From contig CANRFW010000004.1 in assembly GCA_947630035.1 (NCBI GenBank), forward strand, positions 1 to 36,703: a stretch of 36,703 bases of DNA, read 5' to 3'. A model generated the notes under the pieces. It was given only the letters and a program-made list of their open reading frames with translations. It made no database searches and was not told where the DNA came from. This DNA comes from an uncultured Clostridia bacterium. GTDB lineage: Bacteria; Bacillota; Clostridia; Christensenellales; Borkfalkiaceae. How positions within the stretch are numbered: the first letter of the stretch is position 1; every line of letters begins with the position of its first letter. Made by a program: the position numbers and the translations under genes. Below are positions 8,815 through 17,487 of this stretch, piece by piece.

Positions 8815-9756
8815 ATGAAAAAGGTTTTGAAAAAACTGAATAACAGGCGCGGCGCGTCCGTCATCGTGGCGATCCTCCTCTTCATGCTCTGCGCCCTCGC
8901 GGGGGTCTCCGCCCTCACCATGGCGGCCGCCAACGCGGGCAGGTATTCCCACGCCGACGAAGACAGGCAGCCCTACTACTCCGTCACCTCCGCCGCCTTC
9001 CTCATCGCCGACCTCCTCGACGGCATGAACTACAAGTCCGAGATGATCGAACACTCCTACACGCATGCGTGGACGTATGACAGTGCGAGCGGCGGACGGG
9101 TCGCGACGGACGAATATACCCTCAGCATCCTCACCGATGCCCGCGATCCCGTAACGGGCGCCTACACCCTCGCCCCTCTCACGGGGACGACGTACGGCGA
9201 AAGCGGCTACCGCATCGAGATCCCGCACCGCATGGATGGCGACGTCGATCTCGAAACGGCGACCGACACTTCCGCCCGCCATTCGCTCGAGAAGTGGCTC
9301 GCGAAGGAGATCCTCTTGCAGTGCGACCGTATCGTGCCCTACCTCTCCGTCCCGCGCGAGTGGTACAGCTCGGTGGATAAGGTCACGGCAGACGGGCAGG
9401 GGGGGAAGACGAGCCCCGAGAGCTACATGCCTTCGACCCTCAACTACTCCTTCTCGGTCGTTCCCGAGGGCGGCAACCCCGTGGACGTGAAGCTCGTGAT
9501 GAATGCGACTTACGACCTCCTCTTCTCCTTTGCCTACCGCGGAGCGGACGGCGCTTCCTACGGCGTCAACCTCTATTGGAGGGCGACGGTCGAGGAGACG
9601 GCGGAGAAGGGGGAACCCATCTACAGCTATACGGAAAGCGGCGAAACGGCGTCCATCACCATCAAAGACTCCAAGCAGGTGAGAGTGACGTGGAACAAGG
9701 CGGACGTGACGATCTCGCGCGGCGCCGTCGAAGAAACGGAGGGGACCAATGCGTAA
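8815..9756 (+). CDS. PilX-like minor pilin / pilus assembly protein
   Basis: NNRRGASVIVAILLFMLCALAGVSALTMAAANAGRYSHADEDRQPYYSVTSAAFLIADLL resembles a PilX_N-type N-terminus; RBS aaaaggagg. Confidence 0.7.
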   Translation: MKKVLKKLNNRRGASVIVAILLFMLCALAGVSALTMAAANAGRYSHADEDRQPYYSVTSAAFLIADLLDGMNYKSEMIEHSYTHAWTYDSASGGRVATDEYTLSILTDARDPVTGAYTLAPLTGTTYGESGYRIEIPHRMDGDVDLETATDTSARHSLEKWLAKEILLQCDRIVPYLSVPREWYSSVDKVTADGQGGKTSPESYMPSTLNYSFSVVPEGGNPVDVKLVMNATYDLLFSFAYRGADGASYGVNLYWRATVEETAEKGEPIYSYTESGETASITIKDSKQVRVTWNKADVTISRGAVEETEGTNA

Positions 9757-10072
9757 ACTCATGAAAAAATTGCGCTCCCGCAGGGGAGATACCTTTGTCG
9801 AAGTTTTGATCGCCGTTCTCATCGTCGCCTTCGGGTGTCTCGTGATCGGCACCATGTTCGCCTCCGCCATGACGTTGAACCTCTCCGCCAAGGCGAAGGA
9901 CGATGCCTACTACGAGGCGCTCTCCCAGATGGAGCAGGCGGATAAGAATGCGGGCACCCAGAAGGTGGAAGTCACGGACGGCACGAACTCCGCGACCGTT
10001 GAGACCGATAAATACGGCAACGACGAGCTTTATTCCTATCGCAAAAACTACAAAGAGCAGGGGAAGAGCTAA
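9749..10072 (+). CDS. Prepilin-type N-methylation protein (PulI/PilV-like minor pilin)
   Basis: RSRRGDTFVEVLIAVLIVAFGCLVIGTMFASAM; overlaps the preceding gene by 8 nt. Confidence 0.8.
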   Translation: MRKLMKKLRSRRGDTFVEVLIAVLIVAFGCLVIGTMFASAMTLNLSAKAKDDAYYEALSQMEQADKNAGTQKVEVTDGTNSATVETDKYGNDELYSYRKNYKEQGKS

Positions 10073-10075
10073 ACC

Positions 10076-10597
10076 ATGAGAAAGAGACTTTTCGGCAAAA
10101 AGGGGATGACCGTCGTCGAAGTTCTCGTCGCGGTCGCCATCCTCGCGATCTTCGTCTCCATGGCGGCGGTGGGCACCTCCGCCCTCTTCGGCACGAGCGA
10201 AAAGATGATGTCGGTCTCCAAGGCCGCCGTCCTCGGCGCAGACCTCATGGACGTCATGCGCAACGAGATAAGCTACGGCGAGAATGTGGAAGATATCGCG
10301 TCCTCCTCCGAACTCCGCTACGACAGCGCCTCTTACGGGGACGGCTGCACGCTGACGGTGCGGGAGGGGAGGCTCGTCATCCTCCGCACGGAGACGGGTT
10401 CCGGCACGGCGGAGACCGAGACCTATTCGGCCGTCGGCGAGGCCGCATACGACGAGGTCTCGGTCGGCACCCTCTCCTTTGCAAACGGGACGAACGGCGC
10501 GATCGTCGTGACCCTCTCCATTTGCACGGGGGACGGCAAGACGCTCTGGCAAAACACCGCCGCCATCTGTCCCCTCTATCTCAAAGCAACCTTCTGA
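10076..10597 (+). CDS. Prepilin-type N-methylation protein (PulJ/PilW-like minor pilin)
   Basis: FGKKGMTVVEVLVAVAILAIFVSMAAVGTSALF; starts 4 nt after the preceding stop. Confidence 0.8.
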   Translation: MRKRLFGKKGMTVVEVLVAVAILAIFVSMAAVGTSALFGTSEKMMSVSKAAVLGADLMDVMRNEISYGENVEDIASSSELRYDSASYGDGCTLTVREGRLVILRTETGSGTAETETYSAVGEAAYDEVSVGTLSFANGTNGAIVVTLSICTGDGKTLWQNTAAICPLYLKATF

Positions 10598-10645
10598 ACC
10601 GCGCACGCTGAAAAAGCCACTTGATTTTACCCGAGGAAACCTTCC

Positions 10646-12811
10646 GTGAAGAACAAAACCGCACGCTTTCTGATCATCAGCATCATCTGTATTTCGCTGC
10701 TTCTCGTGGCGGTTTTTTCGGTTATGGCGTACCTCATGAACAGGCGGGGCGCGAACGCCATCGGGCAGCTCGGCGCGCTCTACATGTCGGCGATGAGTGA
10801 ACAGGCGGCGACCCACTTCGATTCCACCTTCGAACTCCGTCTCTCGCAGGTGCGGAGCCTCACGGACGCCGTCCCCAACCGCCCGATGAACGAGGAAAAC
10901 CGCCACGTCCTCCTCAACAACTTTGCCAAACAGCGCGGGTTCGACCACCTCGCCTATTGCAAGACGGACGGCTCCTTCGAAATGCTCTTCGGCGGGACCC
11001 TCGTCTCCGATGCGGAGTTTGCCGCACGGCTCACCGAGGGCGAAGAGGTGATGGCGCTCGGCTCCGATTCCAACGAGAGCGAACTCATCCTCATGGGCAT
11101 TCCCGCCGCCTATCCCTTAAAGGACGGGGGAGAGAGCGTGGGGCTTGTCGCCGCCCTCCCCGTCGACTATATCCGCGATATGCTCTCCGTCACCTCCGCG
11201 AGTTCTTCCGTCTACTATATCATCGTCACGGACGACGGCTCGATCGTCCTCCACGACGGCAGCAGGGAAGTCCCCGAGAGCAACTATTTCGAGCGTGTGG
11301 AGAACAAATACACGAATATCCGCAAGGACGGCGAGGAGCTTGACAAGGCGGCATACCTTGCCGAACTCAAGGAAAAAATGGCAAATGGGGAGGAATATTC
11401 GGTCGAATTCACCCTCGACGGCGAGCGCCGTTTCCTCTATGAGACCAAGCTCCCCGGCTCCGATTGGTTCTTCTTCCTCTTCCTTCCCTACGGCCCTCTC
11501 GATGCGACGGTCAACTCCCTCGGCAAGGCGTGGAGCATTGCCTCCGTCCTCACCTGCGGCATCATCCTCATCGCCCTCGTTGCGGTGTTCGCCGTCTACT
11601 TGCACCTCACCCGCAGGCATGTCCGCGAACTCGAGGAGACGAGGCTCGCCGCCGAGCGCGCCAACCGCGCCAAGAGCGAGTTCCTCTCCAACATGTCGCA
11701 CGATATCCGCACCCCCATGAACGGCATCGTCGGCATGACGGCGATCGCCTCCGCCAACCTCGATAACAGGGAACAGGTCAAAAACTGCCTCGGCAAGATC
11801 GCCGTTTCGAGCAAGCACCTTTTGGGCCTCATCAACGATATCCTCGATATGTCCAAGATCGAGAGCGGCAAGCTCGATCTGCGCGAGGACACGGTGGGGC
11901 TTACGGAGACGGTGGAGAGCGTCGTCAATATCGTCCAGCCGCAGGTGCAGGTCAAGGGGCAGACCCTCACCCCCGAAGTGGGCGAGCTTTTGTGCGACAG
12001 CGTCCGCTGCGACGGCGTGCGCCTCAACCAGATCCTTCTGAACCTCCTCGGCAATGCCGTGAAATTCACCCCCGAGGGAGGCAATATTTATCTCACCTGC
12101 ACGGAGACGCCCTCCCCGCGCGGGGAACAATATGTATGCGTCCGCTTCTGCGTACGGGATACGGGCATCGGCATGTCCGAAGAATTCCAGAAGAAAGTCT
12201 TCGAGGCATTCGCCCGCGAGGACGACGGCAGGGTGCGGCAGATCGAAGGCTCGGGGCTCGGCATGGCGATCACAAAATATCTTGTGGACGCGATGCACGG
12301 CACCATCGAACTCGACAGCGCCCCCGAACAGGGCACGGAATTCCGCGTCGCCCTCGATTTGATGCGCGCAGAGGCGAAGGCCCTTCCCGCCTCTCCGGAG
12401 ACGGAGGAGGCCGATTTCGGCGGGAAGCGGGTGCTGCTCGCCGAGGATAACGAGCTGAACCGCGAGATCGCCGAGGAGCTTTTCTCGGAGATCGGGCTTT
12501 CCGTCGATTCGGCGGCGAACGGCAGGATCTGTGCGGACATGTTCGCTTCCTCCCCCGCGGGGTATTACGACGCCGTCTTCATGGACCTCCGCATGCCCGA
12601 GATGAACGGCTACGAGGCGACGGAGGCGATCCGCAAAATGGACCGCCCCGATGCGAAGACCGTCCCCATCATCGCCATGAGTGCGGACGCCTTCTCCGAC
12701 GACGTGGAGCATTGCCTCGCCTGCGGCATGAACGCGCACACCGCAAAGCCCATCGATATGGCTATCGTCAAGAAACTGCTCGCGGAGTTCCTCTTCCGCG
12801 GGGAGGAGTGA
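10646..12811 (+). CDS. Hybrid sensor histidine kinase (extracytoplasmic sensor, HisKA, HATPase_c, one REC)
   Basis: Two TM segments flanking ~270 aa, H-box [19 protein letters not shown]-box [20 protein letters not shown]-boxes DTGIGMS and [27 protein letters not shown]...[16 protein letters not shown]. Confidence 0.93.
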   Translation: MKNKTARFLIISIICISLLLVAVFSVMAYLMNRRGANAIGQLGALYMSAMSEQAATHFDSTFELRLSQVRSLTDAVPNRPMNEENRHVLLNNFAKQRGFDHLAYCKTDGSFEMLFGGTLVSDAEFAARLTEGEEVMALGSDSNESELILMGIPAAYPLKDGGESVGLVAALPVDYIRDMLSVTSASSSVYYIIVTDDGSIVLHDGSREVPESNYFERVENKYTNIRKDGEELDKAAYLAELKEKMANGEEYSVEFTLDGERRFLYETKLPGSDWFFFLFLPYGPLDATVNSLGKAWSIASVLTCGIILIALVAVFAVYLHLTRRHVRELEETRLAAERANRAKSEFLSNMSHDIRTPMNGIVGMTAIASANLDNREQVKNCLGKIAVSSKHLLGLINDILDMSKIESGKLDLREDTVGLTETVESVVNIVQPQVQVKGQTLTPEVGELLCDSVRCDGVRLNQILLNLLGNAVKFTPEGGNIYLTCTETPSPRGEQYVCVRFCVRDTGIGMSEEFQKKVFEAFAREDDGRVRQIEGSGLGMAITKYLVDAMHGTIELDSAPEQGTEFRVALDLMRAEAKALPASPETEEADFGGKRVLLAEDNELNREIAEELFSEIGLSVDSAANGRICADMFASSPAGYYDAVFMDLRMPEMNGYEATEAIRKMDRPDAKTVPIIAMSADAFSDDVEHCLACGMNAHTAKPIDMAIVKKLLAEFLFRGEE

Positions 12812-12813
12812 AT

Positions 12814-14136
12814 ATGAAGAAAATCGCGACCCTTGTTGCCGTTTCCGCCCTTCTTTTCTGCGCGGCATGCGCGCCGCTCACCCCGAATAACCCCGAAGAT
12901 CCCGCTACGGGCGGGCAGACGACTATCACCCTCTGGACCTATCCCATCGGCGGATGGGGGACGGCAAGCTCCGTTGCTCCCATCCTCACCGCCTTTCACA
13001 GGGCGAACCCCGGGATCCGTGTCACCGTCGAGTATGTGAACTACAACGGCGCGAGCGATCCGCAGAGCGGCGATACCCTCATCGAGGCCGCGATAAAGGA
13101 TGGGGGACTGCCCGACCTCGTCCTCGAAGGCCCGGAGCGGCTCGTCGCGAATTGGGGCGCGCGCGGGGTGATGGCTCCCCTCAACGACCTGTGGGAGAGC
13201 GATACGGCAAAGGCGGTGGACCAAAGCGTCGCCGCTGCCTGCCGCGATGCATCGGGGACCTACTACACCGTCCCCATCTGCATGACCACCCACTGCATGG
13301 CGATCAACCGCGAGATTTTCGAGGCGGCGGATGCCCTTCAATATCTCGATATAGAAAGCCGCACGTGGACGGCGGAGGGATTCCAAAACGCCGTTGCCGC
13401 AATCAAGGCGTATTATAACGAAAACGGCATCAAGGACGACGTCGCCGCGGTCTACTGCGGAGGACAGGGGGGAGACCAGGGCACCCGCGCCCTCGTCAAC
13501 AACCTCTGCGGGGGGACGTTCACCAACCCCGAACACACCGAATACACCGTAAACAGCCCCGAAAATATCAAGGCGCTCACCCTTCTTAAGGGAATGGACG
13601 GGATCCGTTTCGACGAAACCATCCTCGGCGCGGCCGAGCAGGACGCCTTTTGCGAGGGCAAGCTCGCCATGTCCTTCTGCTGGAACGTGGCGGCGGAGAC
13701 CAACCACATTATGGATAACCCCGATTTCGCGATCGATATTCTCCCCATGGCGTTCCCCTCGAAGGAGGGGGAGGCGCCCAAACTGCAGGGGGGGATCTGG
13801 GGCCTCGGCATCTTCGACAGCGGCAACAAGGCCCGCCTCGACGCGGCGAAGAAGTTTATCCGCTTCGTGACGGAGACGGACTACACCCGTGCCGTCACCA
13901 CCTCCTCCTATTTGCCGGTGCGGGAAATAAGCCCCGACCCCTATGAGAACGACGCCCTCATGACGGAGTACGGTATTTTCAAGCGGTACTTCGGCGATTT
14001 CTACCAGACCACCCCCCATTGGCAGGAAGCGCGCACCGCGTGGTGGCAGCTCCTGCAGGCGGTGGGAAAAGGCGAAGATATTGCGGCGGCGGTTGCGAGA
14101 TTCCCCGCAACCTTCGATACCTCCTCGGCAGAATAA
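12814..14136 (+). CDS. Extracellular solute-binding lipoprotein (SBP family 1, sugar-type)
   Basis: Signal peptide with Cys (LLFCAACAP), TTITLWTYPIGGWG...FHRANPGIRVTVEYVNYNG, GKLAMSFCWN, AAKKFIRFVTE; starts 2 nt after the HK stop. Confidence 0.9.
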   Translation: MKKIATLVAVSALLFCAACAPLTPNNPEDPATGGQTTITLWTYPIGGWGTASSVAPILTAFHRANPGIRVTVEYVNYNGASDPQSGDTLIEAAIKDGGLPDLVLEGPERLVANWGARGVMAPLNDLWESDTAKAVDQSVAAACRDASGTYYTVPICMTTHCMAINREIFEAADALQYLDIESRTWTAEGFQNAVAAIKAYYNENGIKDDVAAVYCGGQGGDQGTRALVNNLCGGTFTNPEHTEYTVNSPENIKALTLLKGMDGIRFDETILGAAEQDAFCEGKLAMSFCWNVAAETNHIMDNPDFAIDILPMAFPSKEGEAPKLQGGIWGLGIFDSGNKARLDAAKKFIRFVTETDYTRAVTTSSYLPVREISPDPYENDALMTEYGIFKRYFGDFYQTTPHWQEARTAWWQLLQAVGKGEDIAAAVARFPATFDTSSAE

Positions 14137-14153
14137 TGCTTTATTGCCTCTCG

Positions 14154-14180
14154 GCTCCCCCTCTCGGGGAGCTTTTATTT
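14154..14180 (+). terminator. Rho-independent terminator 1 after HK-SBP
   Basis: GCTCCCCctctcGGGGAGC then TTTTATTTT. Confidence 0.8.
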
Positions 14181-14194
14181 TCGGTTACTCTCTT

Positions 14195-14226
14195 GGCTCC
14201 CCCATTTGGGGGAGCTTTTGTTTTGC
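14195..14226 (+). terminator. Rho-independent terminator 2 (tandem)
   Basis: GGCTCCCCCatttGGGGGAGC then TTTTGTTTT. Confidence 0.8.
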
Positions 14227-14287
14227 TCCGCATACGCCCCCCGACGCCCTATGCGTCACCCCGTCCAATACGTCACCCCCGACGCCT

Positions 14288-14880
14288 AACACGTCACCCC
14301 GAGCGTAGTCGAGGGGTGACATGAAAAACCGCGTCATGTCTCGACGATGCTCGACATGACGTGTGCCCCGCCGCGCCGCCCTTACCCCTTGGCTTCCCCT
14401 CGAGGGGAAGCTCCGCCGCTCGCGGCGGTGATGAGGTGTATAAAATTGTTCACCACCTCATCCGTCCCCTGCGGGGACACCTTCCCCTCACAAGGGGAAG
14501 GCAAGGGTCGGTCGCGCCGCCTGCCCAATACGTCACCCCGAGCGTAGTCGAGGGGTGACATGAAAAACCGCGTCATGTCTCGACGATGCTCGACATGACG
14601 TGTGCCCCGCCGCGCCCGCCCGCCCAATACGTCACCCCGACGCCCCAATACGTCACCCCGAGCCGCCGCGCCGCCCGTTGCTTTGGGCGGTGCGGCGTGT
14701 CGAGGGGTGACATGAAAAACCGCGTCATGTCTCGACGATGCTCGACATGACGTGTGCCCCTCGCCCGTGATACACGGTACACCCCGCGCCGGGGGACCGC
14801 GTCATTCTGTGCCGCCCTTCGATAGCATTCATGGCTGCGGGCGGGGCGACATGACGTGGTAGGGCGGGGCGACATGACGT
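14288..14880. repeat. Cluster of intergenic double-hairpin repeats (gtcaccccgagcgtagtcgaggggtgacatgaaaaaccgcgtcatgtctcgacgatgctcgacatgacgtg)
   Basis: Near-identical copies beginning at 14291 and 14530, and at ~14650 with a GC hairpin core inserted; arms GTCACCCC/GGGGTGAC and CGTCATGTC/GACATGACG. Confidence 0.88.
14386..14507. mobile_element. MITE-like palindromic element with terminal inverted repeats CCCTTGSCTTCCCCT
   Basis: Left end CCCTTGGCTTCCCCTCGAGGGGAAG, right end CTTCCCCTCACAAGGGGAAGGCAAGGG; internal GATGAGGTG...CACCTCATC arms. Related copies at ~25574, ~28180 and ~36629. Confidence 0.6.
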
Positions 14881-15039
14881 ATACAGGGGGGCGGGACAAA
14901 CTTCGCACATGGGGGCGAGTGCGCGGGGGAAAAGTGCCGAACAGGGTAAAAAATCGCCACTTGGGGTGAGATTTTTCCAAAAAAATCCCGATTTTCCAAC
15001 CACATATCAAAATAATTATAAAATCACCTCGTAAAACTC

Positions 15040-15068
15040 TTGCGTTTTGCCGAAGTTTGTTTTATAAT
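15040..15068 (+). promoter_or_regulatory. Sigma-A-type promoter upstream of the Ig-repeat / c-di-GMP signalling genes
   Basis: TTGCGT (15040-15045), 17-nt spacer, TATAAT (15063-15068). Confidence 0.7.
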
Positions 15069-15185
15069 AAGCATACCGATCGGTTTTCATATACGGGTCG
15101 ATGCGCGCGCGAGCGCGATTCGGAACGCGCGGACCGCGTCACGGAAACACCGCATATCGGAAAAGATTTCGGGAAGGAGCAAACT

Positions 15186-17483
15186 ATGTCGGATCTACTC
15201 GTCGTCATTTTCGGCCAAGAACTCGATATGACAGTCTCAACGGTGGTTCTCATCCTCATGCTCGTGCAGCTTGCGTTGGTCGCTGTCGCGCTCGTCGCGT
15301 TCGTCCTCCTCACGATGCGCAAGTACGCCATCACGAAGAAGAAGCAGAACATCCTCGTCACCCACGCGGCCGCCGCGGAGAAGGAACACAGCCTCGTCGG
15401 CATTTCCCTCGATACGGTCGTCGTGCAGCGCAGGTTCAAGGTGGGCGAGCCGTTCAACTGCGAGGGCCTCGTCGTCACCGCAAGCTACAACAGCGAGCCT
15501 TCCACGGAGACGGTCACCGATTATTCGGTGGAGGCGCCCCGCACCGATGCGGAGGGCAAGCCCAACGTCACCGTCCGCTACGGCGGCTTCTCCGCGTACT
15601 ACACCGTCGAGGTCGTCGCGGAGGAAGAGCGCATCCCCGTTGGCATGGAACTCGATACTTCCGCAGTCCGCAAGGAGTTTACGGCGGGCGAGGCGTTCGA
15701 GTGCGCGGGTCTTAAAGTGCGCGTCCGCTACAACCGCGAGCCGCTTTCCGAAGAAGTTTACAACTACTCCGTCGAGTCGCCCGCGACGGACGAGACCGGC
15801 GAAAAGCAGGTCATCGTCCGCTACGGCGATTTCGTGGAGCTTTACAACATAACCGTCCTCCCCGCAAAGAAGGAGCGCCACCTTATCGGGATCGATCTCG
15901 ATCTCGAAGTCGTCAAGACGGATTTCCTCGTCGGCGAGCCCTTCGATTGTTCGGGCCTCGGCGTCGTCGCCCGCTACGACGAAGAGCCTTATGAGGAGAG
16001 GGTGGAGGACTTCACCGTCGAAGCCCCCGATCTCGACCGCAAGGGGATGACGAACGTCATCGTCCGCTACGGCGAATTCACCCAGAGCTATCCCGTGTTC
16101 GTCGCCGAAGGGCGCGCCCTCGTGGGCATTTCCCTCGATACGAGCGTGGTGCGCCGCGAGTTCACGGCGGGGGAAGAATTCAACTGCATGGGTCTTATCG
16201 TCACCGCCGATTACGACGCGGAGCCGTACACCGAGGAGCTTTCCGATTACGAGGTCGAGGCCCCCGATATGGCGGAAGAGGGCGAGCGCGAAGTGAGAGT
16301 CAGCTACCTCGGGAAGACGGCGTCCTACACCGTCACCGTGGTGAAGCCCGCACCCGCACCCGCACCCGTGCCCGCAGGCGAAGAGACGGGCGTCCTCCGT
16401 TACGACAAGAGCTTCACCGCCCGCCTCATCCAGTCGAGCGATGAGATAAAGAATTGGTACACCCTCCTCAAAAACGAACTCCTCTCCTACAAGAAGGTCA
16501 AGGACCGCATGAGTTGGAAGAAGGAGTCCTACCGTCTCGGCAAGGAGCCTGTCGCAAAGTTCGGGTTCCGCGGGAACACCCTCTGCCTCTTCCTTGCTTT
16601 GAATCCCGCAGATTACGAGGGGGAGAGCAGGTATAAAGTGGAGGACGTCTCCACCAACAAGTCCTTTGAGGACACCCCTTGCATGTACCGCATCAAGAAC
16701 GACATGCGCGAGAAGCGCGCCGTCGAACTCATCGCCGCCGTGATGGAAAAGCTCGGCGCCGAGCGGTACGACCGTCTCGCCGAAGACTACTATCTCCCCT
16801 ACGAGGGCATCTACGAACTCGTCAACAAGGGGCTTGCAAAGCGGCTCATCGTCAGCGGGGAGACCTTTGAGGGTCTCCGCTCGGAGGCGGGCGAAGAGGT
16901 CGCCGCCGATGCCGTCGTCTACAAGAAGACGGAAGCTCCCGTCCTTGCACCCATGGTCATCGAGGAAGAGTCCGTCGAGGGCGGCACCCTCCGCTACGAC
17001 AAGAGCTTCCGCGCCAAGGTCATCCAATCGGACGACGAGACGAAGAAATTCTATTCCGCCATCAAGAACGAACTCCTCTCCTACAAGAAGGTACACGACC
17101 GTATGAGTTGGAAGAGGGAGACGTATAAGGGGACGGGCGGCGTCGTCGCGAAGATCAGCTACCGCGGCAGCACCCTCTGCCTCTTCCTGCCCCTCGACCC
17201 CGCCGCGTATGCGGACAGCCGCTACAAGGTGGAGGATGCCTCGGGCAACAAGTCGAACGAAGATACCCCTTGCCTTTTCCGCATCAAGAACGAGAAGCGT
17301 CTCCGCCTCTCCTTCGACCTCATCGCACAGGTGATGGCGGACAGGGGGATCCCCAAGACCGACCGTCCCGAAGAGGACTATGCGGAGCCTTATCAGGACA
17401 TCGTGAAACTCATCGAGCAGGGGCTTGTGCGCCGCGAGATCAGCACGAAAGAGGACGAAAAAGTTTTCGGGAAGGGCGAATAA
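15186..17483 (+). CDS. Membrane-anchored protein with four bacterial Ig-like (Big_3-like) repeats and two copies of a ~150-aa uncharacterised C-terminal domain
   Basis: Single N-terminal TM; repeats L(V/I)G(I/M)xLDxxxVxxxFxxGExFxCxGLxVxxxYxxEP...; PAPAPAPVPAG linker; duplicated RYDKSFxAxxIQSxDExKxxYxxxKNELLSYKKVxDRMSWKxExY...RxxTLCLFLxLxPAxY...SRYKVEDxSxNKSxEDTPCxxRIKN. Confidence 0.75.
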   Translation: MSDLLVVIFGQELDMTVSTVVLILMLVQLALVAVALVAFVLLTMRKYAITKKKQNILVTHAAAAEKEHSLVGISLDTVVVQRRFKVGEPFNCEGLVVTASYNSEPSTETVTDYSVEAPRTDAEGKPNVTVRYGGFSAYYTVEVVAEEERIPVGMELDTSAVRKEFTAGEAFECAGLKVRVRYNREPLSEEVYNYSVESPATDETGEKQVIVRYGDFVELYNITVLPAKKERHLIGIDLDLEVVKTDFLVGEPFDCSGLGVVARYDEEPYEERVEDFTVEAPDLDRKGMTNVIVRYGEFTQSYPVFVAEGRALVGISLDTSVVRREFTAGEEFNCMGLIVTADYDAEPYTEELSDYEVEAPDMAEEGEREVRVSYLGKTASYTVTVVKPAPAPAPVPAGEETGVLRYDKSFTARLIQSSDEIKNWYTLLKNELLSYKKVKDRMSWKKESYRLGKEPVAKFGFRGNTLCLFLALNPADYEGESRYKVEDVSTNKSFEDTPCMYRIKNDMREKRAVELIAAVMEKLGAERYDRLAEDYYLPYEGIYELVNKGLAKRLIVSGETFEGLRSEAGEEVAADAVVYKKTEAPVLAPMVIEEESVEGGTLRYDKSFRAKVIQSDDETKKFYSAIKNELLSYKKVHDRMSWKRETYKGTGGVVAKISYRGSTLCLFLPLDPAAYADSRYKVEDASGNKSNEDTPCLFRIKNEKRLRLSFDLIAQVMADRGIPKTDRPEEDYAEPYQDIVKLIEQGLVRREISTKEDEKVFGKGE
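16347..16376 (+). repeat. 6-bp tandem repeat (cccgca)x5 encoding a Pro-Ala linker
   Basis: cccgca cccgca cccgca cccgtg cccgca. Confidence 0.9.
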
Positions 17484-17487
17484 GGGT

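Noticed and set aside
14019-14648. Small ORFs in the 14.0-14.7 kb intergenic region
   Set aside because: Translate terminators and hairpin repeats (e.g. duplicated RGTRHVEHRRDMTRFFMSPLD); no coding signature.
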